From JBGPEQ01 sp035518775 (lineage in GTDB: Bacteria; Pseudomonadota; Alphaproteobacteria; Dongiales; Dongiaceae), in NCBI GenBank assembly GCA_035518775.1, contig DATIXH010000301.1, positions 5,832 to 69,831 of the forward strand: a DNA stretch of 64,000 nucleotides. Reading direction: 5' to 3'. Below, in pieces: positions 51,767 through 60,918 of the stretch (positions are counted from its first letter, which is position 1; the number at the start of each line of letters is the position of its first letter). A program made the position numbers and the translations under genes. The notes beneath the pieces are model-generated. The model was not told where the DNA came from, did not search any database, and saw only the letters and a program-made list of their open reading frames with translations.

Positions 51767-52720
51767 GTGAGCATCGCGATCGCCACCCGCAAGCGGGCCC
51801 ATTCGGCGTCGCTGGCGCGGCTGCTCGACAACCGCACCGTGCTGTCGGTGCTGTTCATGCTGCCGGCGCTAACGATCCTGCTGCTATTCCTCACTTATCC
51901 GCTCGGCCTCGGGATCTGGATGGGGTTCACCGACGCGCGCATCGGTCGGCCCGGCATCTTCATCGGCCTCGAGAACTACGTGTCGCTGTTCGACGACGAC
52001 GTGTTCTGGCTGTCGGTGTTCAACACGGTCTTCTACACGGTCGTAGCGACGATCGCGAAGTTCGGGCTCGGCCTGTGGCTGGCGCTGCTGCTGAACCATG
52101 CGGTGCCGTTCAAGGCCGTCATCCGCGCCGTCGTGTTGTTGCCCTACATCGTACCGACGGTACTCTCGGCGCTGGCCTTCTGGTGGATCTACGACTCGAA
52201 CTTCGGGATCATCTCCTGGCTGCTCGAGCAGATCGGGCTCGTCAAAGACCGCCAGCATTACATCGATTTCCTCGGCGTGCCCTGGAATGCGCGCTGGTCG
52301 CTAATCGTGGCCAACGTCTGGCGCGGGATCCCCTTCGTCGCCATCTGCCTGCTGGCGGGACTGCAGACGATCTCGCCCTCGCTCTACGAGGCGGCCGCGC
52401 TCGACGGTGCCAACGCGTGGGAACGCTTCCGCTACGTCACCGTGCCCATGCTGATGCCGATCCTGGCGGTCGTGCTGACCTTCTCGGTGCTGTTCACCTT
52501 CACGGATTTCCAACTGGTCTACGCTATCACCCGCGGGGGGCCACTAAACACCACCCACCTGATGGCGACGCTTGCCTTCCAGCGCGCAATCCCCGGTGGC
52601 GATCTCGGCCAGGGCGCGGCTATCTCGACGGCGATGATCCCATTCCTGATCGGGGCAACGCTGCTCAGCTACTACGGCCTGCAGCGGCGCAAATGGCAGC
52701 AGGGCGGCGCAGATGACTGA
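51767..52720 (+). CDS. Sugar-type ABC transporter permease (first)
   Basis: This 317-aa MalF/UgpA-class permease has six core helices. The EAA loop begins EAAALDGANAWERFRYVTVPM. The start is GTG with GGGAG 6 bases upstream. It overlaps the next permease gene by 8 bases, so they are translationally coupled and form the heterodimer channel. Confidence 0.93.
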   Translation: MSIAIATRKRAHSASLARLLDNRTVLSVLFMLPALTILLLFLTYPLGLGIWMGFTDARIGRPGIFIGLENYVSLFDDDVFWLSVFNTVFYTVVATIAKFGLGLWLALLLNHAVPFKAVIRAVVLLPYIVPTVLSALAFWWIYDSNFGIISWLLEQIGLVKDRQHYIDFLGVPWNARWSLIVANVWRGIPFVAICLLAGLQTISPSLYEAAALDGANAWERFRYVTVPMLMPILAVVLTFSVLFTFTDFQLVYAITRGGPLNTTHLMATLAFQRAIPGGDLGQGAAISTAMIPFLIGATLLSYYGLQRRKWQQGGADD

Positions 52721-53600
52721 GGCGGTCAGCACGGCCCTCGCCGACTCGACGGGGATGAAATATCTGGAGACGCTGCCACGGCGCGTGGTGACGGTCTACG
52801 TCCCGCTGGTGCTGTTCGTGATCATCCTGCTGTTCCCGTTCTATTGGATGGGAGTCACGACCTTCAAGCCGAACGACGAGCTCTACAACTACTCCGACCA
52901 CAACCCCTTCTGGATCAGCAGCCCGACGCTGCAGAACATCCGCAAGCTGCTGTTCGAGACCGACTACCCGCAATGGCTGCTGAACACCATGACCATCGCG
53001 GTGTGCGCGACCGCCCTCTCGATCTTCGCCAGCGTGCTCGCGGCCTACGCGATCACGCGGCTGCGCTTCCGTGGTGCCCAGACCATCGGGCTGCTGATCT
53101 TCCTCGCCTATCTGGTGCCGCCGAGCATCCTGTTCATCCCGCTCGCTATCCTGGTCTACGGGATGGGCATCTACGATACGAACTGGGCGCTGATCCTCAC
53201 CTATCCGACGTTCCTGATCCCCTTCTGTACCTGGCTGCTGATGGGCTATTTCCGCAGCATCCCCTACGAGCTCGAGGAATGCGCGCTCATCGACGGCGCC
53301 ACGCGCATCCAGATTCTCTGGAAGATCACCCTGCCGCTGGCCGTGCCGGGCCTGATCTCGGCCGGCATCTTCGCCTTCACCCTCTCCTGGAATGAATTCA
53401 TCTACGCGCTCGCCTTCCTCTCCTCGACCGAGCAGAAGACCGTGCCCGTCGGCGTGCTCACCGAGTTGGTCGAGGGCGACGTCTATCACTGGGGCTCGCT
53501 GATGGCAGGCGCGCTCCTCGGTTCGCTGCCGGTCGCGATCTTCTACTCGTTCTTCGTGGAGCACTACGTCTCCTCTCTGACCGGCGCGGTCAAGGAGTGA
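52713..53600 (+). CDS. Sugar-type ABC transporter permease (second)
   Basis: This 295-aa MalG/UgpE-class permease has six helices. The EAA loop reads EECALIDGATRIQILWKI, followed by LPLAVPGLISAGIFAF, a class hallmark. It starts inside the end of the first permease gene. It completes the importer at 49198-53600. Confidence 0.93.
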   Translation: MTEAVSTALADSTGMKYLETLPRRVVTVYVPLVLFVIILLFPFYWMGVTTFKPNDELYNYSDHNPFWISSPTLQNIRKLLFETDYPQWLLNTMTIAVCATALSIFASVLAAYAITRLRFRGAQTIGLLIFLAYLVPPSILFIPLAILVYGMGIYDTNWALILTYPTFLIPFCTWLLMGYFRSIPYELEECALIDGATRIQILWKITLPLAVPGLISAGIFAFTLSWNEFIYALAFLSSTEQKTVPVGVLTELVEGDVYHWGSLMAGALLGSLPVAIFYSFFVEHYVSSLTGAVKE

Positions 53601-53699
53601 CGGCTGACCGGCCGGTCGTCCTTGTGACCTGCGGCAACGCATTCTTCATGGTTTGTTGATAGGTTCCGCTCCCGTTCATAGCGCGGTTTGGGATGGCGG

Positions 53700-54098
53700 A
53701 TGACGGTCATTCTCAAGACTATGGATCAGGTCCCCGGCGCCAGCAGCGTGCATGGGCCCGAGCTGTCGTTCCGGGCGTCGACGGTAACGGCCCGCGAGAT
53801 CGTCCGGGCTCGGGTCGAAGCCGAGGTCGAGCGCTACAACAACGACGCCGCGCAGCAGCGCTTCGTCGGCCTCGTCGCGCCTGCCCAAGTGGAGCGCGAG
53901 CTCAACGGACCGCCGCGGCAAGGGCGCCGCCCGATCGACGCCGAGCATCAGATCGAAGTGGCGCTCGAAGCCATCCGCAGGGGCCGCGTGATCCTCATGT
54001 TCAACGGCGCGCAGGTCGAGGACATCGACGCGCCCCTGCTGATCACGCCCGTCAGCGAAGCGCGCTTCCTCAAGCTCGTCCCGCTGGTCGGAGGCTGA
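53700..54098 (+). CDS. Uncharacterised 132-aa protein paired with DUF4132-type gene
   Basis: I do not recognise a family. The 132-aa product is soluble and has an alpha/beta appearance: a helical acidic-basic stretch (ARVEAEVERYNNDAAQQRF) and a C-terminal strand region ending RFLKLVPLVGG. The start ATG at 53700 is preceded by GGGATGG; a TTG four codons upstream is possible. Its stop is 2 bases before the start of the large DUF4132-type gene, whose ribosome-binding site (GGAGG) lies inside this gene's last codons, so the two are coupled and probably work together. Confidence 0.75.
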   Translation: MTVILKTMDQVPGASSVHGPELSFRASTVTAREIVRARVEAEVERYNNDAAQQRFVGLVAPAQVERELNGPPRQGRRPIDAEHQIEVALEAIRRGRVILMFNGAQVEDIDAPLLITPVSEARFLKLVPLVGG

Positions 54099-54100
54099 CC

Positions 54101-56734
54101 ATGGCGACCGACCTGCAGCGGCTGTCGGCCGCGCTCGCCGAACGCATGCGCGAGCTCGGCTGTGCGCCGACCGATCCGCGCGTGGCGCCGCTGCTGGCGC
54201 AGGTGCAGGCGCTGATGCGCGAGCACTTGGCCAACGTACAAGCGGGGGCCAACGTCGCGATGCTATCGCCTGGCTCCCCGCGCTCCGCGCCGGCGGCATC
54301 GACAGATCACTCGAACAGCGCGGTCTCTTACGACCTTCCGGCCGATCTGGTGCGACTGTTGAAGGCCTATCTGGCGATCTGCCCGTCCAACGGCTTCACG
54401 CAGGCGCCCGCGCTGTCTCAGTCCGAAGAAGGGCGCCGGATTCTGGAACTCGGGCCCGCGGAGAGGGCCAAGATGGCGGTGCAGGCCTATGCCGCCTTGA
54501 CCTCGGTCCGCTATGGCGGACCGGATGGCAGCGGCTTGCGCCGCGTAGTCTCCGATCTGCTGCGCGCCAAGCTCGCTCTCGAGGAGGCGCAGGCGATCGC
54601 GCTGGTGAAGGCGGCGGTCCGCGACGGCTTCCTCTACACCAGCTACTCGCCGAACCAGATCGTCCTGAGCACGCTCGAGCGCCATGTGCAGTCGCAAGGC
54701 CTGAGCCCCGACCTGCGCGGCGCGATCGAGGGCCTGCTCGCGCGCATGAAGCATGGCTATGCCGAGGGCAACGCCCAAGGCCGCAAGCTGCTGAACGGCG
54801 TCGAGGCGCTGCTGGCACACCAGGCCGGCGACGGCGCATCGATCCCGGAATTCAAGCCGCGGCCGGATGCGTGGGGCCGGGCCGTGTCCGCGAAGCTGTC
54901 GGCGATGCCGGCCGGCGAGCGCGCGCGGCTGACGCCGCTCCTGGCGCTGGCGGCCAAGGGTGGCGACGGCGCCAAGCCCGCGAAGGGCTGGCTCAAGAGC
55001 GCCGCGCAGGCGGTCGATCAGCCGGATCGGGCAGGGCTGGCCGAGCTGCTGCTGGCGGCCATCGCATGCGAGGAGGAAGACTTTCAGATCGCGCCCGACA
55101 ACCAGGACACGGTGCGCGGGCTCGTCTGGCTGGCGGCGTTGGCGGCGCCCGAGGTGGCGGCGCAGCGCCTCGAGGCCTTTGCCCAGACCTGCCTCACCTT
55201 CTCGCCGGCTCATTTCACCTACCGCTCGCTCATGCTCGGCAATGCGGCGATCCATGCGTTCTCGCTCCTGCCAGGCTTGCTCGGCGTCGGCAGCCTCATG
55301 CGCCTGCGGCGCCGGTTGAAGCGGCCGGGCGAGATCAAGACGGTCGACAAGGCGCTGGCGGCGCTCGCTGAGGCGCGCGGCGTGACGCCGGGCGAGCTCG
55401 AGGAGATCGGCCTGCCCGACTATGGCTTCGGCAGCGACGGCGCGCTCGCGATCACCGTCGGTCCGGCAACGGCCGTGCTCACCATCACCGAGGCGGATGC
55501 GCTGGACGTCGCTTGGCACGATGCTGGCGGGCAGCCGCTGAAGGGACCGCCGGCCGAGCTCAAGGCGAACCACGCCGACGCCCTGAAGGCGTTCAAGGCC
55601 CAGCTCAAGGAGATCGGCGACACGCTCAAGGCGCAGCGCCTGCGGCTCGAACGGCTCTATCTCGACGAGCGCGAATGGACGCTGGCGGACTGGCAGGCGC
55701 GCTATCGCGACGCGCCGCTCGTCGAGTGCATGGTGCAGCGGCTGATCTGGTCGTTCAGGCTCCGCGAGCGCTGGGTGGCGGGATTGCCCGAGGGCGACGC
55801 GGTGCGCGATGCGAGCGGAACGAACCTCGACCTCGGCGGGCGCGACGTCCGGGTCCGGCTCTGGCACCCCATGCAGTCGGAGGCCGGCCACGTGCTGGCG
55901 TGGCGGCAGCGGCTGGCGAGCCTCGAGGTGACGCAGCCGTTCAAGCAGGCGCACCGCGAGAACTACGTCTTGACCGACGCCGAGCGGCAAGCGGAGAGCT
56001 ATTCGAACCGCTTCGCCGGGCACATCGTGCAACAGAAGCAATTCCGCGCCCTCTGCCAGGCGCGCGGCTGGAGCTGCCCGGCGTACGGCAGCTGGGATCC
56101 GGGCGACGGCCGGCCGGTGAAGCGTCTGCGGGAACTCCAGGTCGAGTTCTGGGTCGAGCCGATCGAGGGCGAGATCGATGCGCAGGACTTCCAGTTCCGC
56201 TATCTCTCCACCGACCAGGTGCGCTTTGCCAATGGCGAGGGCGAGCCGATCGCGCTCGAGCGGGTGCCGCCCGTGCTTTTCTCAGAGCTGATGCGCGACG
56301 TCGACCTCTTCGTCGGCGTCGCCAGCATCGGCAACGATCCGACCTGGGGCGACCGCGGCGACGGCGCCTACGGCGACTATTGGAACCGGGCCGCGTTCGG
56401 TGCCCTCTCGGAAGCCGCCAAGACACGGCGCGCCGTGCTCGAGGACCTGCTGCCGGGCCTCAAGATCGCGAGGCAAAGCCGGCTGGAGGACCGCTTCCTG
56501 GTCGTCGAGGGCAAGCTGCGGACCTATCGCATCCACCTCGGCTCGGCCAACGTGCAGATGGAGCCGAACAACCAGTATCTCTGCATCGTGCGCGGCGGCC
56601 CGAGCGGCGGCCATGTCCGCCTGCCGTTCGACGGCGACGAGATGCTCTCGCTCGTCCTCTCGAAGGCTTTCCTGCTGGCCGAGGACGACAAGATCAAGGA
56701 CAGCTCGATCCTTTCGCAGATCCGCCGGGGTTAG
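54101..56734 (+). CDS. Large DUF4132-family (MolR/YehI-like) protein
   Basis: This 877-aa cytoplasmic protein has no signal peptide or membrane helix. The N-terminal half is helical and repeat-like. The C-terminal third (about 570-877) matches my memory of the DUF4132 family seen in E. coli MolR/YehI, with HRENYVLTDAERQAESYSNR, a tight NDPTWGDRGDGAYGDYW loop and the end KIKDSSILSQI. No WGR domain is present. DUF4132 proteins lack an established molecular function. It is translationally coupled to the small gene upstream. It is convergent with the deacetylase gene, the stops overlapping. Confidence 0.78.
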   Translation: MATDLQRLSAALAERMRELGCAPTDPRVAPLLAQVQALMREHLANVQAGANVAMLSPGSPRSAPAASTDHSNSAVSYDLPADLVRLLKAYLAICPSNGFTQAPALSQSEEGRRILELGPAERAKMAVQAYAALTSVRYGGPDGSGLRRVVSDLLRAKLALEEAQAIALVKAAVRDGFLYTSYSPNQIVLSTLERHVQSQGLSPDLRGAIEGLLARMKHGYAEGNAQGRKLLNGVEALLAHQAGDGASIPEFKPRPDAWGRAVSAKLSAMPAGERARLTPLLALAAKGGDGAKPAKGWLKSAAQAVDQPDRAGLAELLLAAIACEEEDFQIAPDNQDTVRGLVWLAALAAPEVAAQRLEAFAQTCLTFSPAHFTYRSLMLGNAAIHAFSLLPGLLGVGSLMRLRRRLKRPGEIKTVDKALAALAEARGVTPGELEEIGLPDYGFGSDGALAITVGPATAVLTITEADALDVAWHDAGGQPLKGPPAELKANHADALKAFKAQLKEIGDTLKAQRLRLERLYLDEREWTLADWQARYRDAPLVECMVQRLIWSFRLRERWVAGLPEGDAVRDASGTNLDLGGRDVRVRLWHPMQSEAGHVLAWRQRLASLEVTQPFKQAHRENYVLTDAERQAESYSNRFAGHIVQQKQFRALCQARGWSCPAYGSWDPGDGRPVKRLRELQVEFWVEPIEGEIDAQDFQFRYLSTDQVRFANGEGEPIALERVPPVLFSELMRDVDLFVGVASIGNDPTWGDRGDGAYGDYWNRAAFGALSEAAKTRRAVLEDLLPGLKIARQSRLEDRFLVVEGKLRTYRIHLGSANVQMEPNNQYLCIVRGGPSGGHVRLPFDGDEMLSLVLSKAFLLAEDDKIKDSSILSQIRRG

Positions 56735-57585
56735 TTCCCGCGCTCGCTGCGCCCGCCCGGAAAGTTGGCGCGATACTCCGCCGCCGCCTGCTCCATGGTG
56801 ACGAACCGCGCGCCGCCCTCGCGCAACTTCCGGATCAGCTTCTCCAGCATGATCAGGCGGTGGCCGCGCCCGATGACGTGGGGATGGAACGTGTAGGTGA
56901 GCACGCCCCAGTCGTAGTGGTCCCGCATATAGGCGAAGTCGCCGAACCAGTTCTCCAGCACCAGGCCGGCGTTCATGAGGCCCGGTTGGATGAGGTTCTG
57001 GTAGCGCATGTATTCGAACACCGGGAAGTCGTCGAGTGACCAGCTGATCGGCAGCTCCACGAGCTTCGTATCCGCGCCGTAGCGGATCGGTGCCTCCAGC
57101 TCGGCGACGTCGTTCTCGCGCGCCTGGTAGGGCAGGTAGTCGTGGCCCATGAGGCTGCTGTCGTAGGCGAAGCCGTGCCGGAGCAGCAGCTCGATCGAAT
57201 GCGGGCTCAGGTCCCAGGCGGGGGAACGGTAGCCGCGGGCGTTACGCCCCGTGAGCTTGCGGATGGCCTCGTTGCCGCGGACGAGCTCGCGCTCCTCCTC
57301 CTCGCGGCTGAGGCTGGCCGGCACGCGGTGGGTCCAGCCGTGGTGCCCGATCTCGTGGCCGGCCTTGACCACGTCTGCGCATGACGCGGGATAGGTCTCG
57401 ATCGTGTGGCCGGGGATGAACCAGGTGCTGGCGATCTCGTGCGCGCGCAGCAGCGCCAGCAGGCGCTCGGTCGCGACCATGCCGAAGTCGCCGCGCGAGA
57501 TCATCGTCGGCGTGGTCAGCCCGCGCGCGATCATGCCGGAGGTGTTGTCGAGATCGAAGGTGAGACAGACGAAGTGCTGGGGCAT
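56731..57585 (-). CDS. Polysaccharide deacetylase family protein (CE4/NodB-like)
   Basis: This is a 284-aa NodB-fold hydrolase. The first motif is TFDLDN, not the canonical TFDDG, and the metal site is in HEIGHHGWTH (His-x3-His). The RSPAWDLSP and ELPISWSLDD segments match the allantoinase/peptidoglycan deacetylase-like group. There is no signal peptide, so a cytoplasmic amide hydrolase (such as a PuuE-like one) is likelier than cell-wall deacetylation. It is divergent from the acyl-CoA synthetase gene. Confidence 0.88.
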   Translation of the reverse strand: MPQHFVCLTFDLDNTSGMIARGLTTPTMISRGDFGMVATERLLALLRAHEIASTWFIPGHTIETYPASCADVVKAGHEIGHHGWTHRVPASLSREEEERELVRGNEAIRKLTGRNARGYRSPAWDLSPHSIELLLRHGFAYDSSLMGHDYLPYQARENDVAELEAPIRYGADTKLVELPISWSLDDFPVFEYMRYQNLIQPGLMNAGLVLENWFGDFAYMRDHYDWGVLTYTFHPHVIGRGHRLIMLEKLIRKLREGGARFVTMEQAAAEYRANFPGGRSERGN

Positions 57586-57701
57586 GGATGCTGCCTCTCA
57601 CGCTTGTGCACTGCGAAGCGCACAGCTTGCCGAGCCTTCCCGATTGGTGCAACGCTGGCGCCGGGAGCGGCGGGCGACCGGCGGACCGCGGAGGGGCCAG
57701 A

Positions 57702-59420
57702 ATGCCAGAAAGACAAACGAGTGCCGCGGAGGGGTTCGTCGCCGCGCGCGATTTCCTGCTGCGTCATCGCGAGGACTACGCCGCCGCTGCCCGCGATTTC
57801 CGCTGGCCGCAGGGCCAGCACTTCAATTGGGCGCTCGACTATTTCGATCGCATGGCCGAGGGCAACGCGCGGCCGGCGCTGTGGATCGTCAACGAGGACG
57901 GCAGCGAGTTCAAGGCGACCTTCGCGGAGATGGTCGTGCGCGCAAACCGGGCCGCCAACTTCCTGCGCGCGCTCGGCGTGAAGCGCGGCGACCGCATCCT
58001 GCTGATGCTCGGCAACGTGCCGGCGCTGTGGGAGGTGATGCTGGCGGCGATGAAGCTCGGTGCTGTGCTCATTCCCTCGACCACGCTGCTCAATCGCGAC
58101 GACCTGCTCGATCGGCTCACGCGCGGACGCGTGACGCAGGTGATCGCCGCGGCCGAGGAGACCGGCAAGTTCGCGGACTTGCCGGGCAGCTTCACGCGCA
58201 TTGTCGTCGGCACCGACACGCCCGGCTGGACCAGCTATCGACAGGCCGAGACGGCCTCGGCGATGTTCGCGCCGGACGGCGTAACCAAGGCCGACGACCC
58301 GCTGCTGCTCTACTTCACCTCCGGCACGACCGCGAAGGCGAAGCTCGTGCTGCATACGCATGCGAGCTATCCCATCGGCCATCTCTCGACGATGTACTGG
58401 CTGGGGCTGCGGCCGGACGACGTGCATCTCAACATCAGCTCTCCCGGCTGGGCCAAGCACGCCTGGAGCTGCTTCTTCGCGCCCTGGAACGCCGGCGCCA
58501 CCATTTTCGTCTACGGCTTCAAGCGCTTCAACGCCAAGGCGGTGCTGGATGCGGTCGTGCGCGCCGGCGTGACTTCGCTGTGCGCGCCGCCGACGGTGTG
58601 GCGCATGCTCGTGCAGGAGCACCTGCGCGCCTGGAAACCGGCGCTGCGCAACCTGGTCGGTGCCGGCGAGCCGCTCAATCCGGAGGTCATCGAGACCGTG
58701 CGCGCCGCCTGGGGCCTCACCATCCGCGACGGCTACGGCCAGACCGAGACCACCGCGCAGGTCGCCAACGCGCCGGGACAGGCGGTGAAGCCCGGCGCCA
58801 TGGGGCGGCCGCTGCCCGGCTATCGCGTCGCGCTGCTCGACGTGAATGGCCGCGAATGCGACGAGGGCGAGCTGTGCCTCGCCCTGGAGCCGCGGCCGCT
58901 CGGCCTGATGCCCGGCTATCAGGACGATGCCGAGCGCACCGACGCGGTCATGGCCGGGGGCTACTACCGAACCGGCGACGTCGCGCGCCGCGATGCCGAC
59001 GGCTATCTCACCTTCGTCGGCCGCGCCGACGACGTCTTCAAGGCCTCGGACTACCGGATCAGCCCGTTCGAGCTGGAGAGCGTGCTGATCGAGCATGCGG
59101 CGGTCGCCGAGGCGGCCGTCGTGCCCAGCCCGGACCCGCTGCGGGCGGCGGTGCCGAAGGCGTTCGTCGTGCTCGCCGCCGGCACGCCGCCGACGCGGGA
59201 GACGGCGGCCGCCATCTTCGCCCATGTGCGCGAGCACCTGGCCCCCTTCAAGCGGGTGCGCCGCCTCGAGTTCGCGGAACTGCCGAAGACGATCTCGGGA
59301 AAGATCCGCCGCGTCGAGCTGCGCCGCATCGAGGAAGAGCGGCGCGGCACCGGCCATTACGATCCGCAGGCGCGCTTTGCGCAAGAATTCTGGGCGGAGG
59401 ACTGCGCCGCGCCGGACTGA
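57702..59420 (+). CDS. AMP-dependent acyl-CoA synthetase
   Basis: This 572-aa adenylate-forming ligase of the acetyl/medium-chain acyl-CoA class activates a carboxylic acid with ATP, then forms the CoA thioester. The P-loop is YFTSGTTAKAKLV (about 203-215), the A5 motif is GYGQTETT, the hinge GGYYRTGDVARRDADGY, and the catalytic Lys in PKTISGKIRR. ATG 57702 has GAGGGG upstream. It is divergent from the deacetylase and followed by a small gene of unknown function. The acid is not known. Confidence 0.92.
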   Translation: MPERQTSAAEGFVAARDFLLRHREDYAAAARDFRWPQGQHFNWALDYFDRMAEGNARPALWIVNEDGSEFKATFAEMVVRANRAANFLRALGVKRGDRILLMLGNVPALWEVMLAAMKLGAVLIPSTTLLNRDDLLDRLTRGRVTQVIAAAEETGKFADLPGSFTRIVVGTDTPGWTSYRQAETASAMFAPDGVTKADDPLLLYFTSGTTAKAKLVLHTHASYPIGHLSTMYWLGLRPDDVHLNISSPGWAKHAWSCFFAPWNAGATIFVYGFKRFNAKAVLDAVVRAGVTSLCAPPTVWRMLVQEHLRAWKPALRNLVGAGEPLNPEVIETVRAAWGLTIRDGYGQTETTAQVANAPGQAVKPGAMGRPLPGYRVALLDVNGRECDEGELCLALEPRPLGLMPGYQDDAERTDAVMAGGYYRTGDVARRDADGYLTFVGRADDVFKASDYRISPFELESVLIEHAAVAEAAVVPSPDPLRAAVPKAFVVLAAGTPPTRETAAAIFAHVREHLAPFKRVRRLEFAELPKTISGKIRRVELRRIEEERRGTGHYDPQARFAQEFWAEDCAAPD

Positions 59421-59618
59421 GCGCGCGCTCTGTGTCATCGATGTCACAGGCTTGATACGGCCGGGCATCATCCCACATGCAATTTCGTCAAGGCAGGCTT
59501 GTGGCCGCGAGATCGCACCACCGGCAGGTGGGAGGCCCCGCAGCGAGCGGATGCGCTCGCGCGAGTTTCGGTTTGGGGGGCCGCCTATGGCTGTCCATTC
59601 CAGCAATTGGAGGTGCAG

Positions 59619-59915
59619 ATGAAACTATCCCCCGCGCAGGTCGAGCGCGTCGAAGGCCGCTTCGACTGCCAGGCGGTCCCAGAGGACCACGCCGCTTCTC
59701 CTCAGCTCGAGACTGTGTTCGGCACGCACACTTTCTTCCTCGACTCCGAGGGCCTCAGCATCGTCGAGCCGACGCCGGAGGATGAGCAGGTGGGCAACGT
59801 CGTGAAGCTGGCCAACTGGACCGACGAGCGCCACACGACGCTGGCCCCGCATCCGCCTGAGCCGACGCCGCTCGTGGTCGAGATCGGCGCCGAAGACGAG
59901 ACGGAAGAGGAGTGA
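59619..59915 (+). CDS. Small acidic hypothetical protein
   Basis: This 98-aa product is unrecognised. It has no signal or membrane helix, and a strongly acidic end (EDETEEE). GGAGGT lies 4 bases before the ATG, a near-perfect Shine-Dalgarno, which supports expression. A good hairpin terminator follows the stop, so it forms a separate transcription unit. Confidence 0.7.
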   Translation: MKLSPAQVERVEGRFDCQAVPEDHAASPQLETVFGTHTFFLDSEGLSIVEPTPEDEQVGNVVKLANWTDERHTTLAPHPPEPTPLVVEIGAEDETEEE

Positions 59916-59951
59916 CGGCGGCCGATCCGGGGTCTTCATAAACGCTCGATC

Positions 59952-59984
59952 GACGGCGGCGGGTGGTTGCCGCCGCCGTCTTTC
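59952..59984 (+). terminator. Intrinsic terminator after small gene
   Basis: An 11-bp stem (59952-59962 with 59970-59980) has a 7-base loop and is followed by TTTCGTT. It lies 36 bases after the stop. Confidence 0.75.
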
Positions 59985-60068
59985 GTTGGGCGGAGGCCGA
60001 CCGCGGAACCATCGGAGGGCGGCCGCGTTCGTTAGCCAAGGGGGTTGGCCGATCGCGAGAGGCCGCCC

Positions 60069-60401
60069 ATGGACCTGCAGCAGTGCATCCAGAACTGTCT
60101 CGAGTGCCACCGCGTCTGCGTCGAGACCATGGTTCATTGCCTCGCCAAGGGCGGACGCCATGCCGAGCCGCGTCATATCCGCCTCTTGGCCGACTGCGCC
60201 GATATCTGCCAGACCAGCGCCGACTTCATGATGCGCCGCTCCGACCTGCATGCCGGGGTCTGCGGCGTCTGCGCCGATGTCTGCGAGCGCTGCGCGCACG
60301 ACTGCGAGGGGTTGAATGACGACCGTCAGATGGGCGTCTGCGCCGCCCTCTGCCGTCAGTGCGCGCAGAGCTGCCGGGCGATGACGCGCCTGGCGGCGTA
60401 A
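60069..60401 (+). CDS. Csp-like four-helix-bundle copper-storage protein (DUF326)
   Basis: This 110-aa cytosolic protein has 16 cysteines, mostly in CxxxC or CxxC spacing along four helices (QQCIQNCLECHRVC, ADCADIC, VCGVCADVCERC, LCRQCAQSC). This pattern is that of Csp proteins, which hold many Cu(I) ions inside the bundle. There is no signal peptide, so it resembles the cytosolic Csp3 type. The ATG at 60069 is preferred to a TTG at 60045. It lies about 30 kb from the copper ATPase island and has no CsoR palindrome in front. Confidence 0.9.
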   Translation: MDLQQCIQNCLECHRVCVETMVHCLAKGGRHAEPRHIRLLADCADICQTSADFMMRRSDLHAGVCGVCADVCERCAHDCEGLNDDRQMGVCAALCRQCAQSCRAMTRLAA

Positions 60402-60478
60402 GGGCCCCGGCCGAATGATTAACGCCGGCATTCGCGTAGTTAATACCGTGTAAACCATCGTCGCCGATAATCGCGGCC

Positions 60479-60910
60479 ATGGCGCCGCCGTCAGACCGCT
60501 CCCCATCCGCGCAGCCGTTCGAGCCGCTGCTCCTTCAGGATCCCGTCGCCGACATCGGACGACCTGAGCGGCGGCCGACTTGGTGGCTTGACGAGAACGA
60601 GCATGCCCGCGTCATGGGCGTGAAGCCGCGTCCGGCCACGGCGTCGGAAGCCCCGCGGACGCGCTTCGTGGTCAAGCGTCGTCCCGACGTGCCGCCGCCG
60701 CTGGCGCCCGAAAAGGCGGAAGCGCCGCCGCACGCCGATTTCTCCGCGCTCATGCCCACGCTGGCGTCGCTCGACCGGATCCTGCAACCGCTGGCGGCCG
60801 ACGCGCCGGGCGTGCCGCGGCTCTTAGGCCGCCGGATCAAGCGCATCGGGCGGTTCGGCGCGACCTTCGGCTTTGCCGTGCTGGTCGCGGCCGCCGTCTT
60901 CTTCCGCTAG
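60479..60910 (+). CDS. Hypothetical protein with C-terminal membrane anchor
   Basis: This 143-aa product is unrecognised. A Pro- and charge-rich body is followed by one hydrophobic helix at the very C-terminus (about 126-142, FGFAVLVAAAVFF), suggesting a tail-anchored membrane protein. It is convergent with the PPC/DUF296 gene. Ribosome-binding evidence is poor, but the codon pattern agrees with its neighbours. Confidence 0.6.
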   Translation: MAPPSDRSPSAQPFEPLLLQDPVADIGRPERRPTWWLDENEHARVMGVKPRPATASEAPRTRFVVKRRPDVPPPLAPEKAEAPPHADFSALMPTLASLDRILQPLAADAPGVPRLLGRRIKRIGRFGATFGFAVLVAAAVFFR

Positions 60911-60918
60911 CGACAGTC

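Noticed and set aside
53606..53617. 12-base palindrome GACCGGCCGGTC as an operator
   Set aside because: Short GC-only palindromes are expected by chance in such DNA; it directly follows the permease stop and no context supports it.
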